A DNA stretch of 64,000 bases from Oscillospiraceae bacterium. Lineage in GTDB: Bacteria > Bacillota > Clostridia > Oscillospirales > Oscillospiraceae. The position numbers and the translations under genes are program-made. This document shows positions 17,905-26,297 of the stretch, one piece after another. The notes under the pieces were generated by a model. The model did not search any database. It was not told where the DNA came from and saw only the letters and a program-made list of their open reading frames with translations. Numbering within the stretch: the first letter of the stretch is position 1; each line of letters opens with the position of its first letter. The stretch is from contig JAFSCD010000003.1 in the NCBI GenBank assembly GCA_017436955.1, positions 124,001-188,000 on the forward strand. Reading direction: 5' to 3'.

Positions 17905-18477
17905 GTGAATAGCAAAACAAAAAAACTTGTGGGCATTGGCTTGTTTACAGCCATTGTCATGGTACTGCAGTTTTTAGGCGGCGGTATCAAAGTTCTCGGC
18001 ATGTTTTCCATATCCCTGGTGCTGGTGCCCATCGTCGTGGGTGCTGCCCTATATGGCTGGCAGGCCGGTGGCTGGCTGGGATTTGCCTTTGGCGTGGCAG
18101 TTCTTCTTTCCGGTGACGCTGCAGCCTTCCTGGCAGTGGATCCCATCGCAACCGTAGCAGTTGTACTTATCAAAGGCATCGCCTGCGGCGTGGCTGCAGG
18201 ACTGCTCTATAAGCTGGTCGGCAAGCAGAACAAGACCGTAGGTGTCTTTGCCGCGGCCATCATTTGCCCTATCGTCAATACCGGCGTATTTCTGCTGGGC
18301 TGCTGGCTGTTCTTCCTGGAGACGGTTTCCCAGTGGGGCGCGGCTATGGGCTTTGCCAATGCCGCGGAGTATATGTTCCTGGGACTTGCAGGTTCCAATT
18401 TCCTGATCGAGCTGGCAGTGAACATCGTACTTGCTCCCGTGATCGTCCGCCTGATCAAGATCAAGCTGAAAAACTGA
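17905..18477 (+). CDS. ECF transporter S component (substrate unknown)
   Basis: A 190-aa membrane protein with about six hydrophobic segments and the layout of energy-coupling-factor substrate-binding subunits (LFTAIVMVLQFLGG at the start, glycine-rich helices, short loops). GTG start at 17905 with AAGGAGG upstream. No EcfA or EcfT genes are in the window, so it probably shares a general ECF module. The 80-nt leader contains two short hairpins but no riboswitch I can name. Vitamin substrates are typical of the family; this one cannot be specified. Confidence 0.75.
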   Translation: MNSKTKKLVGIGLFTAIVMVLQFLGGGIKVLGMFSISLVLVPIVVGAALYGWQAGGWLGFAFGVAVLLSGDAAAFLAVDPIATVAVVLIKGIACGVAAGLLYKLVGKQNKTVGVFAAAIICPIVNTGVFLLGCWLFFLETVSQWGAAMGFANAAEYMFLGLAGSNFLIELAVNIVLAPVIVRLIKIKLKN

Positions 18478-18490
18478 ATATTTTGTTTCT

Positions 18491-18534
18491 GTGCCCGGGT
18501 CGGTATAAACGCCGATCCGGGCACATAGTCTTTT
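18491..18534 (+). terminator. Hairpin between the ECF gene and spoIIIAA
   Basis: GTGCCCGGGTCGG (18491-18503) pairs with CCGATCCGGGCAC (18511-18523), with one G-U pair, followed by TAGTCTTTT. It separates the ECF gene from the spoIIIA operon. Confidence 0.75.
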
Positions 18535-18550
18535 CCAGGAGTTGATGCAA

Positions 18551-19387
18551 ATGAAATGCGCCTGGAAGGAGCTGTTGGCGATCCTGCCGCTGCGCCTGCG
18601 TGCGGATGTGGACAAGTATGGAAAAGATACTATGCAGGAGCTGCGCCTTCGGCTTGGCAGACCACCGGAGATTGTTACGGACAGAGGCAGCCGCTGGCTG
18701 CCGGTTGAAGTAACTGCCCAGGATTTGAGCTTTGTCGTGCAGACAGCCAGTAAATACTCGCCCTGGGCTGCCTCCACGGTGGCGAAGGGGTATATCACAG
18801 CTGCCGGCGGTCACAGGATCGGAATGTGCGGTGACGTTGTTATGAAGGACGGGAGTGTAGCTGGCATCCGCACCGTGACCTCCCTTTGTATTCGTGTCGC
18901 CAGAGACCTGCCGGGTATCGGAGCAAGGGCTGCAGGCATCAGCGGTAATATTTTGATCGTCGGTCCGCCCGGCAGCGGCAAAACCACGCTGCTGCGTGAC
19001 CTGATCCGTCAAATTTCTGACAGCGGACAAGCTGTAACCGTTATAGACGAGCGGGAAGAGCTGTTCCCGGCAGGCTTTATGCAAGGCAGGAGAACGGATG
19101 TACTGACCGGCTGCGGAAAGACCGAGGGTATGGAAATGGCGCTGCGCACCATGGGTGCCGGCTGTATTGCGGTGGATGAGATCACGGCACAGGAGGATTG
19201 CGAAGCACTGCAGCGCTGCTGCTGGTGCGGTGTCCGTCTGCTGGCCACGGCTCACGCAGGCAGTATCCGGGATCTTCGCTGCAGAAGCATTTATAAACCT
19301 CTTTGGGACAATGAAATATTCGGGAACATTTTGATTTTACGGCAGGACAAGACCTGGTACACGGAAAGGATGATGGTATGCCGGTAA
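18551..19387 (+). CDS. spoIIIAA: Stage III sporulation protein AA
   Basis: Secretion-type ATPase of the SpoIIIA-SpoIIQ channel between mother cell and forespore, about 278 aa. Walker A GPPGSGKTTLLRD at about residues 140-152, VIDEREE, and a Walker B-like IAVDEIT. ATG 18551 is 9 nt after AGGAG; ATG 18545 is a possible alternative. It overlaps spoIIIAB. As first gene of the operon it would be under mother-cell sigma-E control by analogy with Bacillus; I could not recognise a clear sigma-E promoter. Confidence 0.95.
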   Translation: MKCAWKELLAILPLRLRADVDKYGKDTMQELRLRLGRPPEIVTDRGSRWLPVEVTAQDLSFVVQTASKYSPWAASTVAKGYITAAGGHRIGMCGDVVMKDGSVAGIRTVTSLCIRVARDLPGIGARAAGISGNILIVGPPGSGKTTLLRDLIRQISDSGQAVTVIDEREELFPAGFMQGRRTDVLTGCGKTEGMEMALRTMGAGCIAVDEITAQEDCEALQRCCWCGVRLLATAHAGSIRDLRCRSIYKPLWDNEIFGNILILRQDKTWYTERMMVCR

Positions 19388-19890
19388 GATACATAGGCGC
19401 AGCGATCGTATTTCTGTCCTGCGGCGGATTCGGTTTTCTCAAGGCAGCGCATTTTCGCCGTGAGGAGCGGCTGCTGGCAGAACTGATCCGCTTGCTGGAG
19501 CAGATGCAAAGCGAGCTGGAATTCCGGCTGACCCCACTGCCGATGATCTGTGAACACGCGGCACAGGAAGCCGCCGGCAGCTTGAAGGCGGTCTTTTCCG
19601 CGTTGGCAGCGGAATTGGAGGCGCAGGTCGCGCCGGATGCATCGGCGTGTATGCAGGCGGCGCTGAAGCGTGTTGCCGATCTGCCGGAGAATCTGCAAAA
19701 GGCGTTGACGATGCTGGGAAATTCTCTTGGCAGATTTGACCTTCAGGGGCAAATGAATGAGCTTTGCGCCGTCAGGGAATTTTGCGCGTCCCATTATGGG
19801 CGAATGCAGGAAAACCGGGATGCCCGTCTGCGAAGCTATCAGTCACTTGGGCTGTGCGTGGGCGCCGGGCTTGCCATATTATTCTTGTAA
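19378..19890 (+). CDS. spoIIIAB: Stage III sporulation protein AB
   Basis: A 170-aa membrane-anchored subunit related to type II secretion GspF-like components. It has an N-terminal hydrophobic segment, a helical middle and a hydrophobic C terminus (GLCVGAGLAILFL). It overlaps spoIIIAA by 10 nt. Confidence 0.92.
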   Translation: MPVRYIGAAIVFLSCGGFGFLKAAHFRREERLLAELIRLLEQMQSELEFRLTPLPMICEHAAQEAAGSLKAVFSALAAELEAQVAPDASACMQAALKRVADLPENLQKALTMLGNSLGRFDLQGQMNELCAVREFCASHYGRMQENRDARLRSYQSLGLCVGAGLAILFL

Positions 19891-19893
19891 ACT

Positions 19894-20088
19894 ATGGATA
19901 TTGATTTGATTTTTAAGATCGCGGCCATCGGCATCATCGTATCGATCCTCAATCAGGTGCTTTCCCGCTCCGGCAGGGAGGAGCAGGCCACTATGACGAC
20001 CCTTGCCGGGCTTGTGGTGGTGCTGATGATGATCGCACAGAAGATCTCCGAGCTGTTCGAGCTTGTCAAAACCTTGTTTCATTTCTGA
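19894..20088 (+). CDS. spoIIIAC: Stage III sporulation protein AC
   Basis: A 64-aa, two-helix membrane protein. MDIDLIFKIAAIGIIVSILN and the later GLVVVLMMIAQKIS are typical of SpoIIIAC. Its stop overlaps the spoIIIAD start (TGATG). Too small for many gene callers, but its position in the operon makes it secure. Confidence 0.93.
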   Translation: MDIDLIFKIAAIGIIVSILNQVLSRSGREEQATMTTLAGLVVVLMMIAQKISELFELVKTLFHF

Positions 20089-20483
20089 TGGATACTGTAT
20101 TAAAGGTTATTTTCGGCGCGCTGATCGCCCTGATTCTGGGGCTGATGCTACGCCAGCAGGGGAAGGATATGGCGCTGCTGTTAAGCATAGCGGTGTGCTG
20201 TATGGTCGTAGCGGTGATGACCTCTTATCTCTCTCCGGTGGTGGATTTTATCCACCAGCTGCAGGATTCCGCCGGTACAGACCCGGAATTTATCGCAATT
20301 CTGCTGAAATCCGTAGGCATCGGGCTGGTGGCGGAGATCGCCGGATTGATCTGCAGTGATGCCGGTAACGCGGCTATGGGAAAAACCGTTCAAATATTGG
20401 CGACGACGGTGATCCTGTGGCTTTCGCTGCCGCTGATGCGCTCGCTGTTGGAGCTGATACAAAGGATCATGGAGGAAGCATGA
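20088..20483 (+). CDS. spoIIIAD: Stage III sporulation protein AD
   Basis: A 131-aa membrane protein with three or four hydrophobic helices and the family segment FIAILLKSVGIGLVAE followed by ICSDAG. It overlaps spoIIIAC by 1 nt and spoIIIAE by 4 nt. Confidence 0.94.
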   Translation: MDTVLKVIFGALIALILGLMLRQQGKDMALLLSIAVCCMVVAVMTSYLSPVVDFIHQLQDSAGTDPEFIAILLKSVGIGLVAEIAGLICSDAGNAAMGKTVQILATTVILWLSLPLMRSLLELIQRIMEEA

Positions 20484-21520
20484 AAAGACTGATAATGCTG
20501 GCGCTTTTGCTGCATCTGCTGATACTGCCGGTGCGTGCGCAGGAGTATACCGCTCCCCAGGCACCGGAGGAAGCCCTGGGGCTGATGCCCATAGAGCGGA
20601 CGACCTTCAGCCAGGATCTGTGGACGGTCATCAAAGGCGCCGTTTCCAAATTGCAGCCGGATCTGGCAGCCGCCGCGAAGATCTGCGTGTCACTGATCGG
20701 CATCACTATGGCGATATCACTGCTGAATTCCTTACCGGGAAAGACCGGGAACGTTGTGCAGCTCGTAGGCGTGATCGCCGTCGGATCGCTGCTGCTGCAG
20801 CAGACGGGCTCTATGATCCGCTGTGGCGTGGAAACGGTAACGGAGCTGAGTGAATACGGGAAGCTGCTGTTACCCGTTATGACGGCTGCTCTGGCTGCCC
20901 AGGGCGGTATTACAAGCTCCGGAGCGCTGTATACCGCAACCACGGTATTCAACGCCGTGCTGACATCGGGGATCTCCGCGCTCCTGATCCCTCTCATTTA
21001 CTGCTTTCTGGCGCTGTCGGTTGCCGGCTGCGCCACGGCGCAGGATATCCTGACGAAGCTGTGCGGCTTTGTAAAATGGTTTTGCACCTGGCTTTTGAAG
21101 ATGACCCTGTACATTTTTACCGGCTTCATCGGCGTCACCGGTGTTATCAGCGGCACGGCGGACGCAACCGCCCTGAAAGCGACCAAGCTGACCATGTCCG
21201 GGATGATACCGGTGGTCGGCGGTATTCTTTCGGAAGCCTCGGAAGCGGTGCTGGTGGGTGCCGGCTTGATGAAAAACGCTGCCGGTACTTACGGCTTGAT
21301 CGCGGTGATCGCTATCTGGATCACCCCATTTTTACAGATCGGCATCCGTTACCTGCTTTTGAAGCTCACAGCCTCCGTCTGCGGGGTTTTCGGTGTGAAG
21401 CAGGTATCTGCGCTTACCGGCGCGTTTTCCGATGCTATGGGGCTTCTGCTGGGTATGACAAGCGCTATCTGCGTCATTCTTGCCATCAGTTTGATCTGCT
21501 TTATGAAGGGAGTAGGATAA
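20480..21520 (+). CDS. spoIIIAE: Stage III sporulation protein AE
   Basis: Polytopic membrane protein of about 346 aa. A signal-peptide-like N terminus (MKRLIMLALLLHLLILPVRAQ) is followed by a soluble stretch and seven or eight membrane segments. ATG 20480 overlaps the spoIIIAD stop (ATGA). The frame is open further upstream, but that region is coding for spoIIIAD. Confidence 0.94.
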   Translation: MKRLIMLALLLHLLILPVRAQEYTAPQAPEEALGLMPIERTTFSQDLWTVIKGAVSKLQPDLAAAAKICVSLIGITMAISLLNSLPGKTGNVVQLVGVIAVGSLLLQQTGSMIRCGVETVTELSEYGKLLLPVMTAALAAQGGITSSGALYTATTVFNAVLTSGISALLIPLIYCFLALSVAGCATAQDILTKLCGFVKWFCTWLLKMTLYIFTGFIGVTGVISGTADATALKATKLTMSGMIPVVGGILSEASEAVLVGAGLMKNAAGTYGLIAVIAIWITPFLQIGIRYLLLKLTASVCGVFGVKQVSALTGAFSDAMGLLLGMTSAICVILAISLICFMKGVG

Positions 21521-21990
21521 TGCAGGATATCAGAGAATATCTTTTAGGTGTTATCGCCGCTGCCTGCATCTGCGCCATCGTGACGAAGATCCCGGGCAAG
21601 AGCAGCTTCCCGGGCGTGGTTATCAAGCTGATCGCCGGCATATTTATGCTGCTGTCATTGGTATCTCCGCTGACCGATGTGCGCCTGAAACCGATCTCGG
21701 TCATTACGGATGTTTCCCGGCAGGCAAACGAAATTACAGCTTCCGCGGAGGATTCTACCAGAGAATCCATCGCCCAAATCATAAAGGAACGAACACAAGC
21801 ATATATCTTGGACAAAGCGGAATCTCTGGGCGCTGATCTGTCTGTGGAGATCACGCTGTCGGAGGATAGCATACCCACGCCGGTCGGCGTGTCCATCAGC
21901 GGCAATATTTCGCCCTATTCAAAGAAAATTCTGTCGCAGACCATAGCGCAGGATCTGGGCATCGACACGGAGGCGCAGATATGGAACTGA
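21520..21990 (+). CDS. spoIIIAF: Stage III sporulation protein AF
   Basis: A 156-aa protein with two N-terminal membrane segments and a soluble C-terminal ring-forming-type domain (SVEITLSED...GVSISG). ATG 21520 overlaps the spoIIIAE stop by 1 nt. Confidence 0.92.
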   Translation: MQDIREYLLGVIAAACICAIVTKIPGKSSFPGVVIKLIAGIFMLLSLVSPLTDVRLKPISVITDVSRQANEITASAEDSTRESIAQIIKERTQAYILDKAESLGADLSVEITLSEDSIPTPVGVSISGNISPYSKKILSQTIAQDLGIDTEAQIWN

Positions 21991-22439
21991 TACAGAAAAT
22001 TATGGCGTTCATTCGGAAATATCGCTACGTCGTGCTGATCCTGCTGATCGGTCTGGGCTTGATGCTGATTCCCTTCGGCAGCGATGGCAATACGGACGAA
22101 GCACCCCTGGCGACCGCGCCCACCGAGCCGGATATTACCCTCGAATTGAGCCAGATCCTGTCAAAGATAGATGGGGCAGGGGAGGTATCCGTTTTGCTCT
22201 CCGTACAGACCGGTGTAAGCACGGTTTATCAAACGAATGACACGGATACCGTCATCGTTACGGACGAAAACCGTGCCCAGACGGGGCTGATACAGCATAT
22301 CGCATATCCCGAATACCGTGGCGCTATCATTGTTTGCCAGGGGGCTGACAATATGCAGGTTCGTTTGAGCATTATGGAAGCGGTTGCCCGTATAACCGGA
22401 TTGGGAATGGATAAAATCTCTGTATTGAAAATGAAATGA
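21981..22439 (+). CDS. spoIIIAG: Stage III sporulation protein AG
   Basis: A 152-aa protein with one membrane anchor (residues about 14-30) and an extracytoplasmic domain that in Bacillus forms a large ring. LSQILSKIDGAGEVSVLLSV is the recognisable family segment. It overlaps spoIIIAF by 10 nt. Confidence 0.94.
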   Translation: MELIQKIMAFIRKYRYVVLILLIGLGLMLIPFGSDGNTDEAPLATAPTEPDITLELSQILSKIDGAGEVSVLLSVQTGVSTVYQTNDTDTVIVTDENRAQTGLIQHIAYPEYRGAIIVCQGADNMQVRLSIMEAVARITGLGMDKISVLKMK

Positions 22440-22451
22440 GGAGGATCATTT

Positions 22452-23000
22452 ATGAAGAATATGAAAAACTGGCAGAAAAACCTGATCGCTGCGGCAATAC
22501 TGGTGGTCGTATGTGCCGGAATTTACATGAACTGGATGTATAACAATGCCCAGTCCGCGGGTGATTTTACCGACACACTGGATACGGAGAAGGTGATGTC
22601 CCAGGATGGAATCCTGCTGGAAACGGAGGATGTGAGCAGCGGCGATACCGTAATGGAATATTTCGCTGCTGTCCGGCTGTCCCGTCAGCAGGCAAGAGAC
22701 AGCGCTGTGGAGCTGCTGCAGGAAGCCATGGCCTACGGTGAAAGTACAGACAATTCCGCATCCTCCGCGCAGCTGGAGCAGATCGTACAAACCGCACTGA
22801 TGGAAGCACAGATCGAAAGCCTTGTGATCGCCAAGGGCTATACAGATTGCGTTGCCTATATGTCGGACGACGGCATCAGCGTGGCTGTGGCATCTCCCGA
22901 AGGGGGTATTCAGCAGACGGATGTATCCCTGATCTCCGATATCGTACTGACCCAGACGGAGCTTTCTTTGGATCAGATCCGGGTGGTTGAGGTGGTATAA
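22452..23000 (+). CDS. spoIIIAH: Stage III sporulation protein AH
   Basis: A 182-aa protein with one N-terminal membrane helix (about 11-27), a linker and a C-terminal ring-building domain that in Bacillus binds forespore SpoIIQ. Typical segments are AAVRLSRQQARDSAVELLQ and SQDGILLETE. It is the last gene of the operon, followed by a strong terminator. Confidence 0.94.
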   Translation: MKNMKNWQKNLIAAAILVVVCAGIYMNWMYNNAQSAGDFTDTLDTEKVMSQDGILLETEDVSSGDTVMEYFAAVRLSRQQARDSAVELLQEAMAYGESTDNSASSAQLEQIVQTALMEAQIESLVIAKGYTDCVAYMSDDGISVAVASPEGGIQQTDVSLISDIVLTQTELSLDQIRVVEVV

Positions 23001-23006
23001 CACATT

Positions 23007-23039
23007 CAGGCTGTCGCTTTTGCGGCAGCCTGCTCATTT
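23007..23039 (+). terminator. Terminator of the spoIIIA operon
   Basis: CAGGCTGTCGC (23007-23017), loop TTTT, GCGGCAGCCTG (23022-23032), then CTCATTTTT. Confidence 0.88.
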
Positions 23040-23044
23040 TTGCG

Positions 23045-23073
23045 TTGACTTGTTTTATATTTTTTGGTATACT
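23045..23073 (+). promoter_or_regulatory. Sigma-A promoter for asp23-nusB and downstream genes
   Basis: TTGACT (23045-23050), 17-bp spacer, TATACT (23068-23073). It lies directly after the spoIIIA terminator and would drive asp23 through ispA. Confidence 0.82.
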
Positions 23074-23124
23074 GTAGATAAATATATTGCCATAGTAGGC
23101 ACACAACATTAGGAGGTTATTCCC

Positions 23125-23475
23125 ATGGCTGATAATAAGTATATTACCCATAATCAGGAAAACGGCGCTGTTATGATTTCCGAGGATGTCATCGCAACCA
23201 TCGTGTCCAACGCAGTGAAGGATGTTGAGGGTGTCGTCAGCATCGAAACCGCAAAGTCCAGCCTGGAGCGTGTACTGCTGAACAAGGGTATGAAGATCGA
23301 CGTGGATGATGACAATGCCATCACCATTGATTGCGATATCGTCGTCAGCTACGGCACGTCCGTCGTTGCCGTTGCCAAGGCCGCGCAGGAAGCTGCCTGC
23401 TCCGCTGTTGAGGCAATGACCGGCATCAAGCCCACCGCAGTGAACATCGACGTAGTCGGCATTGTCCGTCAGTAA
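23125..23475 (+). CDS. Asp23/Gls24 family protein (YqhY-like)
   Basis: A 116-aa Asp23/Gls24 envelope-stress-response family protein. Typical pattern: IATIVSNAVKDVEGVVSIE, then VVSYGTSVVAVAKAAQ and GIKPTAVNIDVVGI. YqhY homologues stand between spoIIIAH (or acc genes) and nusB in many Firmicutes, as here. In Bacillus, YqhY is linked to control of acetyl-CoA carboxylase. Strong AGGAGG before ATG 23125. Confidence 0.92.
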   Translation: MADNKYITHNQENGAVMISEDVIATIVSNAVKDVEGVVSIETAKSSLERVLLNKGMKIDVDDDNAITIDCDIVVSYGTSVVAVAKAAQEAACSAVEAMTGIKPTAVNIDVVGIVRQ

Positions 23476-23481
23476 GCTGCC

Positions 23482-23937
23482 ATGACCAGAGGAGACGCCA
23501 GAGAACTGGCTGTTCATTTGATCTATTCCCAGACCTTTACCGGTGATGAGCCGGAGCAGCTTGTCGCTGCCCGTCTGGAGAAGAACTACTACGAAAAGCT
23601 GGCCGTGGAGAACGAGGTGTACGCCGAGCGCCCCAGAGGTGCCCAAAGAGCCTACATCGACAGCGTCGTTACCGGCGTGATCAACCGGATGGACGAGCTC
23701 AACGCCATCATTGGTCAGTTTTCCATCGGCTGGGATGTTTCCCGTATTTCCCGTCTGGCACGCACCATTATGCAGCTTGCCATCTTTGAAATTCAAAACG
23801 TTGCGGACGTGCCTACCGGTGTTGCCGTCTCCGAGGCGGTCCGCCTTGCCAAGAAGTATGACGGCGGCGATACCGGCGCGTTTGTCAACGGCATTTTGGG
23901 CGCTTACGCCAGAAGCCTGAATTCCGAGGAAGAATAA
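23482..23937 (+). CDS. nusB: Transcription antitermination factor NusB
   Basis: RNA-binding component of the rRNA antitermination complex, 151 aa. TRGDARELAVHLIYSQ at the start and the C-terminal VAVSEAVRLAKKYDGGDTG with FVNGILGA are family signatures. An insert at about 30-60 makes it slightly longer than short NusBs. The stop overlaps the next start (TAATGA). Confidence 0.93.
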   Translation: MTRGDARELAVHLIYSQTFTGDEPEQLVAARLEKNYYEKLAVENEVYAERPRGAQRAYIDSVVTGVINRMDELNAIIGQFSIGWDVSRISRLARTIMQLAIFEIQNVADVPTGVAVSEAVRLAKKYDGGDTGAFVNGILGAYARSLNSEEE

Positions 23938-24854
23938 TGAGCGTTATCGGTTTTGATACCAGCAATTACACCACATCTGTTGCGTTCTATGACGGTGCCG
24001 ACGGGGTGAATTGCTCGCAGCTGTTGCCTGTTAAGCAGGGTCAGCTGGGTCTGCGCCAATCCGACGCAGTATTTCATCATACCAAAAGCCTGCCGGAGCT
24101 TTCCAGCAGGCTGTTTTCCCTTGTAGATGCCGGGGATATCCGTGCCATTGGCGTTTCTACCCGGCCCAGAGCGGTAGAGGGCAGCTATATGCCCTGCTTT
24201 TTGGTGGGCTACTCCCACGCAAAGATGCTGGCAGAATTGCTGAAAGTGCCGCTGTACGAGGTCTCCCATCAGCAGGGGCACGTGGCAGCATCCTTATGGA
24301 GTGCCGGCAGAATGTATCTGATGGATCAGCCCCATCTTGCGTGGCATCTTTCCGGCGGAACAACAGAGCTGCTGCTGGTGGAGCCGGAAGGGAAGAACGT
24401 CCGCTGCACCCGTATTGGCGGCACAACGGATATCGCAGCCGGTCAGCTCATCGACCGCACCGGTCAGCTGCTGGAGCTGCCGTTTCCCTCCGGCAGATAT
24501 TTGGATGAATTAAGCAAGACCGCTGTTGGCACGGATCTGTTTAAGGTCAAGTGTCCGGGGACTGAGTTTTCCCTGTCCGGCTTGCAAAATCAGGTAGAAA
24601 AATTCCATACCGGCGACAAAGCGGAAACTGCCGCCTTTGCGCTGCGCTGTGTGGCCCATGCCGTCCGCAAGGCAACGGAAAACGCCCGGAAGGCATATCC
24701 GGGGCTTGCGGTGGTTTTCTCCGGCGGTGTGGCGTCCAACTCCTTGCTGCGGCAGGAGCTGTGTGATCTGCAGCCGGTATTTTGTGAGCCGAAATATTCT
24801 ACCGACAACGCTATGGGCGTTGCGGTACTGACCCACCGGCTTTCGGAGGTATAA
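23937..24854 (+). CDS. TsaD/Kae1-like ASKHA protein (paralogue)
   Basis: A 305-aa protein of the Kae1/TsaD (M22) superfamily. It begins GFDTSNYTTSVA, has the metal-ligand pair HQQGH (about residue 110), a GGTTELLL phosphate loop, VVFSGGVASN and an STDNAMG motif. It is shorter than TsaD (about 340 aa) and the N-terminal motif differs from standard TsaD (GIETSCDET), so it is more likely a paralogue than the t6A enzyme itself. It is coupled to nusB and xseA, a context seen in Clostridia. Exact role unknown. Confidence 0.8.
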   Translation: MSVIGFDTSNYTTSVAFYDGADGVNCSQLLPVKQGQLGLRQSDAVFHHTKSLPELSSRLFSLVDAGDIRAIGVSTRPRAVEGSYMPCFLVGYSHAKMLAELLKVPLYEVSHQQGHVAASLWSAGRMYLMDQPHLAWHLSGGTTELLLVEPEGKNVRCTRIGGTTDIAAGQLIDRTGQLLELPFPSGRYLDELSKTAVGTDLFKVKCPGTEFSLSGLQNQVEKFHTGDKAETAAFALRCVAHAVRKATENARKAYPGLAVVFSGGVASNSLLRQELCDLQPVFCEPKYSTDNAMGVAVLTHRLSEV

Positions 24855-24855
24855 T

Positions 24856-26067
24856 ATGTCGCAGAAGATCCTGTCCATCACCGAGATAAATGAATATATC
24901 CGCGGACGGATGGATGCGGACCCCATGCTTTCCAATATTGCCGTCCGTGGTGAGATCAGCAACTACAAGCTGTATCCCTCCGGGCATCACTACTTCACGC
25001 TGAAGGATGAGGGCGGCGCGCTGAAATGCGTCATGTTCCGCGGCAACGCGATCAAGCTGCGCTTCCGCCCGGAAAACGGTATGAAGATCATTGCCCTTGG
25101 CAAGATTTCCGTATTTCCCAGAGACGGCGCCTATCAGCTCTACGTCAGCTCCATGACCGTGGACGGCGTTGGCGATCTGCACGCCGCCTTTGAGCAGCTT
25201 AAAGCAAAGCTGGCTGCCGAGGGGCTGTTTGATCCTGCCCATAAGAAGCCGCTGCCCAAATATCCCGGCGTGATCGGTATTGTTACCAGCTCTGCCGGTG
25301 CCGCGGTACACGATATGCTGCGGATCCTGCGCAAGCGCTATCCGCTTACCAGGGCGATCCTGCTGCCGGTAAGAGTGCAGGGCGCGGAAGCGCCACCGGA
25401 GATCGCGGCCGCCATTCGCTACGCAAACTACTATAAGCTGGCAGATCTGCTGATCGTCGGTCGCGGCGGCGGCTCTATTGAGGATCTGTGGGCATTTAAT
25501 GATGAATTGGTGGCAAGAGCCATCTACGATTCCGAGATCCCCGTGATTTCCGCCGTAGGTCACGAGCCGGATGTGACGATTTCCGACTTTGTGGCTGACC
25601 TGCGCGCGGCAACGCCATCCAATGCCGCTGAATTGGCTGTTCCCGATCAGGATGCCCTGCGTCAGACCCTGGACAGCATTTCCGCTGCTATGGCAACCGC
25701 CCTGAACCGTCAGGTCAAGAGTGCCAGACAGCACCTGAAAGTATTATCCTCCAGCCCGGCGCTGTGTTCGCCGACGGGCTATCTGAAGCAAAAGCGGAAG
25801 GATATTACGATGCTGAGCAGCCGGTTGCTTTCCGCACATATTCGTGGTGTGGAGCGGAAGAAACGACATTTTGTGGAGCTGACCGCCAAGCTGGATGCTA
25901 TGAGTCCACTGAAGGTAATGACCCGTGGCTATGCCATCGCACAGCTGCCGGGAGGCGATGTACTGCGCAGCGTTTCGCAGGTAAAGCCGGATGACCGAAT
26001 CACCGTCAGTTTAAGTGATGGCAAGATCAACGCCACCGTAACCGAGCGAAAGGGGAGAGACCAATGA
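24856..26067 (+). CDS. xseA: Exodeoxyribonuclease VII large subunit
   Basis: Catalytic subunit of exonuclease VII, which degrades single-stranded DNA. N-terminal OB fold (about 1-100, with GEISNYKLYPSGHHYFTLKD), then the catalytic domain with GRGGGSIEDLWAFNDE, AVGHEPDVTISDF and DLRAATPSNAAE. It is 403 aa. GGAGGT precedes ATG 24856. It overlaps xseB by 4 nt. Confidence 0.97.
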   Translation: MSQKILSITEINEYIRGRMDADPMLSNIAVRGEISNYKLYPSGHHYFTLKDEGGALKCVMFRGNAIKLRFRPENGMKIIALGKISVFPRDGAYQLYVSSMTVDGVGDLHAAFEQLKAKLAAEGLFDPAHKKPLPKYPGVIGIVTSSAGAAVHDMLRILRKRYPLTRAILLPVRVQGAEAPPEIAAAIRYANYYKLADLLIVGRGGGSIEDLWAFNDELVARAIYDSEIPVISAVGHEPDVTISDFVADLRAATPSNAAELAVPDQDALRQTLDSISAAMATALNRQVKSARQHLKVLSSSPALCSPTGYLKQKRKDITMLSSRLLSAHIRGVERKKRHFVELTAKLDAMSPLKVMTRGYAIAQLPGGDVLRSVSQVKPDDRITVSLSDGKINATVTERKGRDQ

Positions 26068-26297
26068 ATGAGAAGAATATGACGTTTGAACAATCTATGC
26101 AGCGCCTTGAGCAGATCGTCCGTTCTATGGAGCGCGGCGACGTGGCGCTGGACGAGAGCTTAAAGCTGTTCCAGGAAGGCACAGAGCTGGTCAGAAGCTG
26201 CGGAAAGCTTTTGGACGAAGCCGAGCTGCAGATCAAAAAAGTGACGGCAGCCGCCGACGGAAGCCCCCTGACGGAGGACTTTGCAGATGAAGTTTAG
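26064..26297 (+). CDS. xseB: Exodeoxyribonuclease VII small subunit
   Basis: A 77-aa helical subunit that binds XseA. The typical pattern SMQRLEQIVRSMERGDVALDE and LFQEGTELV is present. It overlaps xseA and ispA. Confidence 0.95.
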   Translation: MNEKNMTFEQSMQRLEQIVRSMERGDVALDESLKLFQEGTELVRSCGKLLDEAELQIKKVTAAADGSPLTEDFADEV

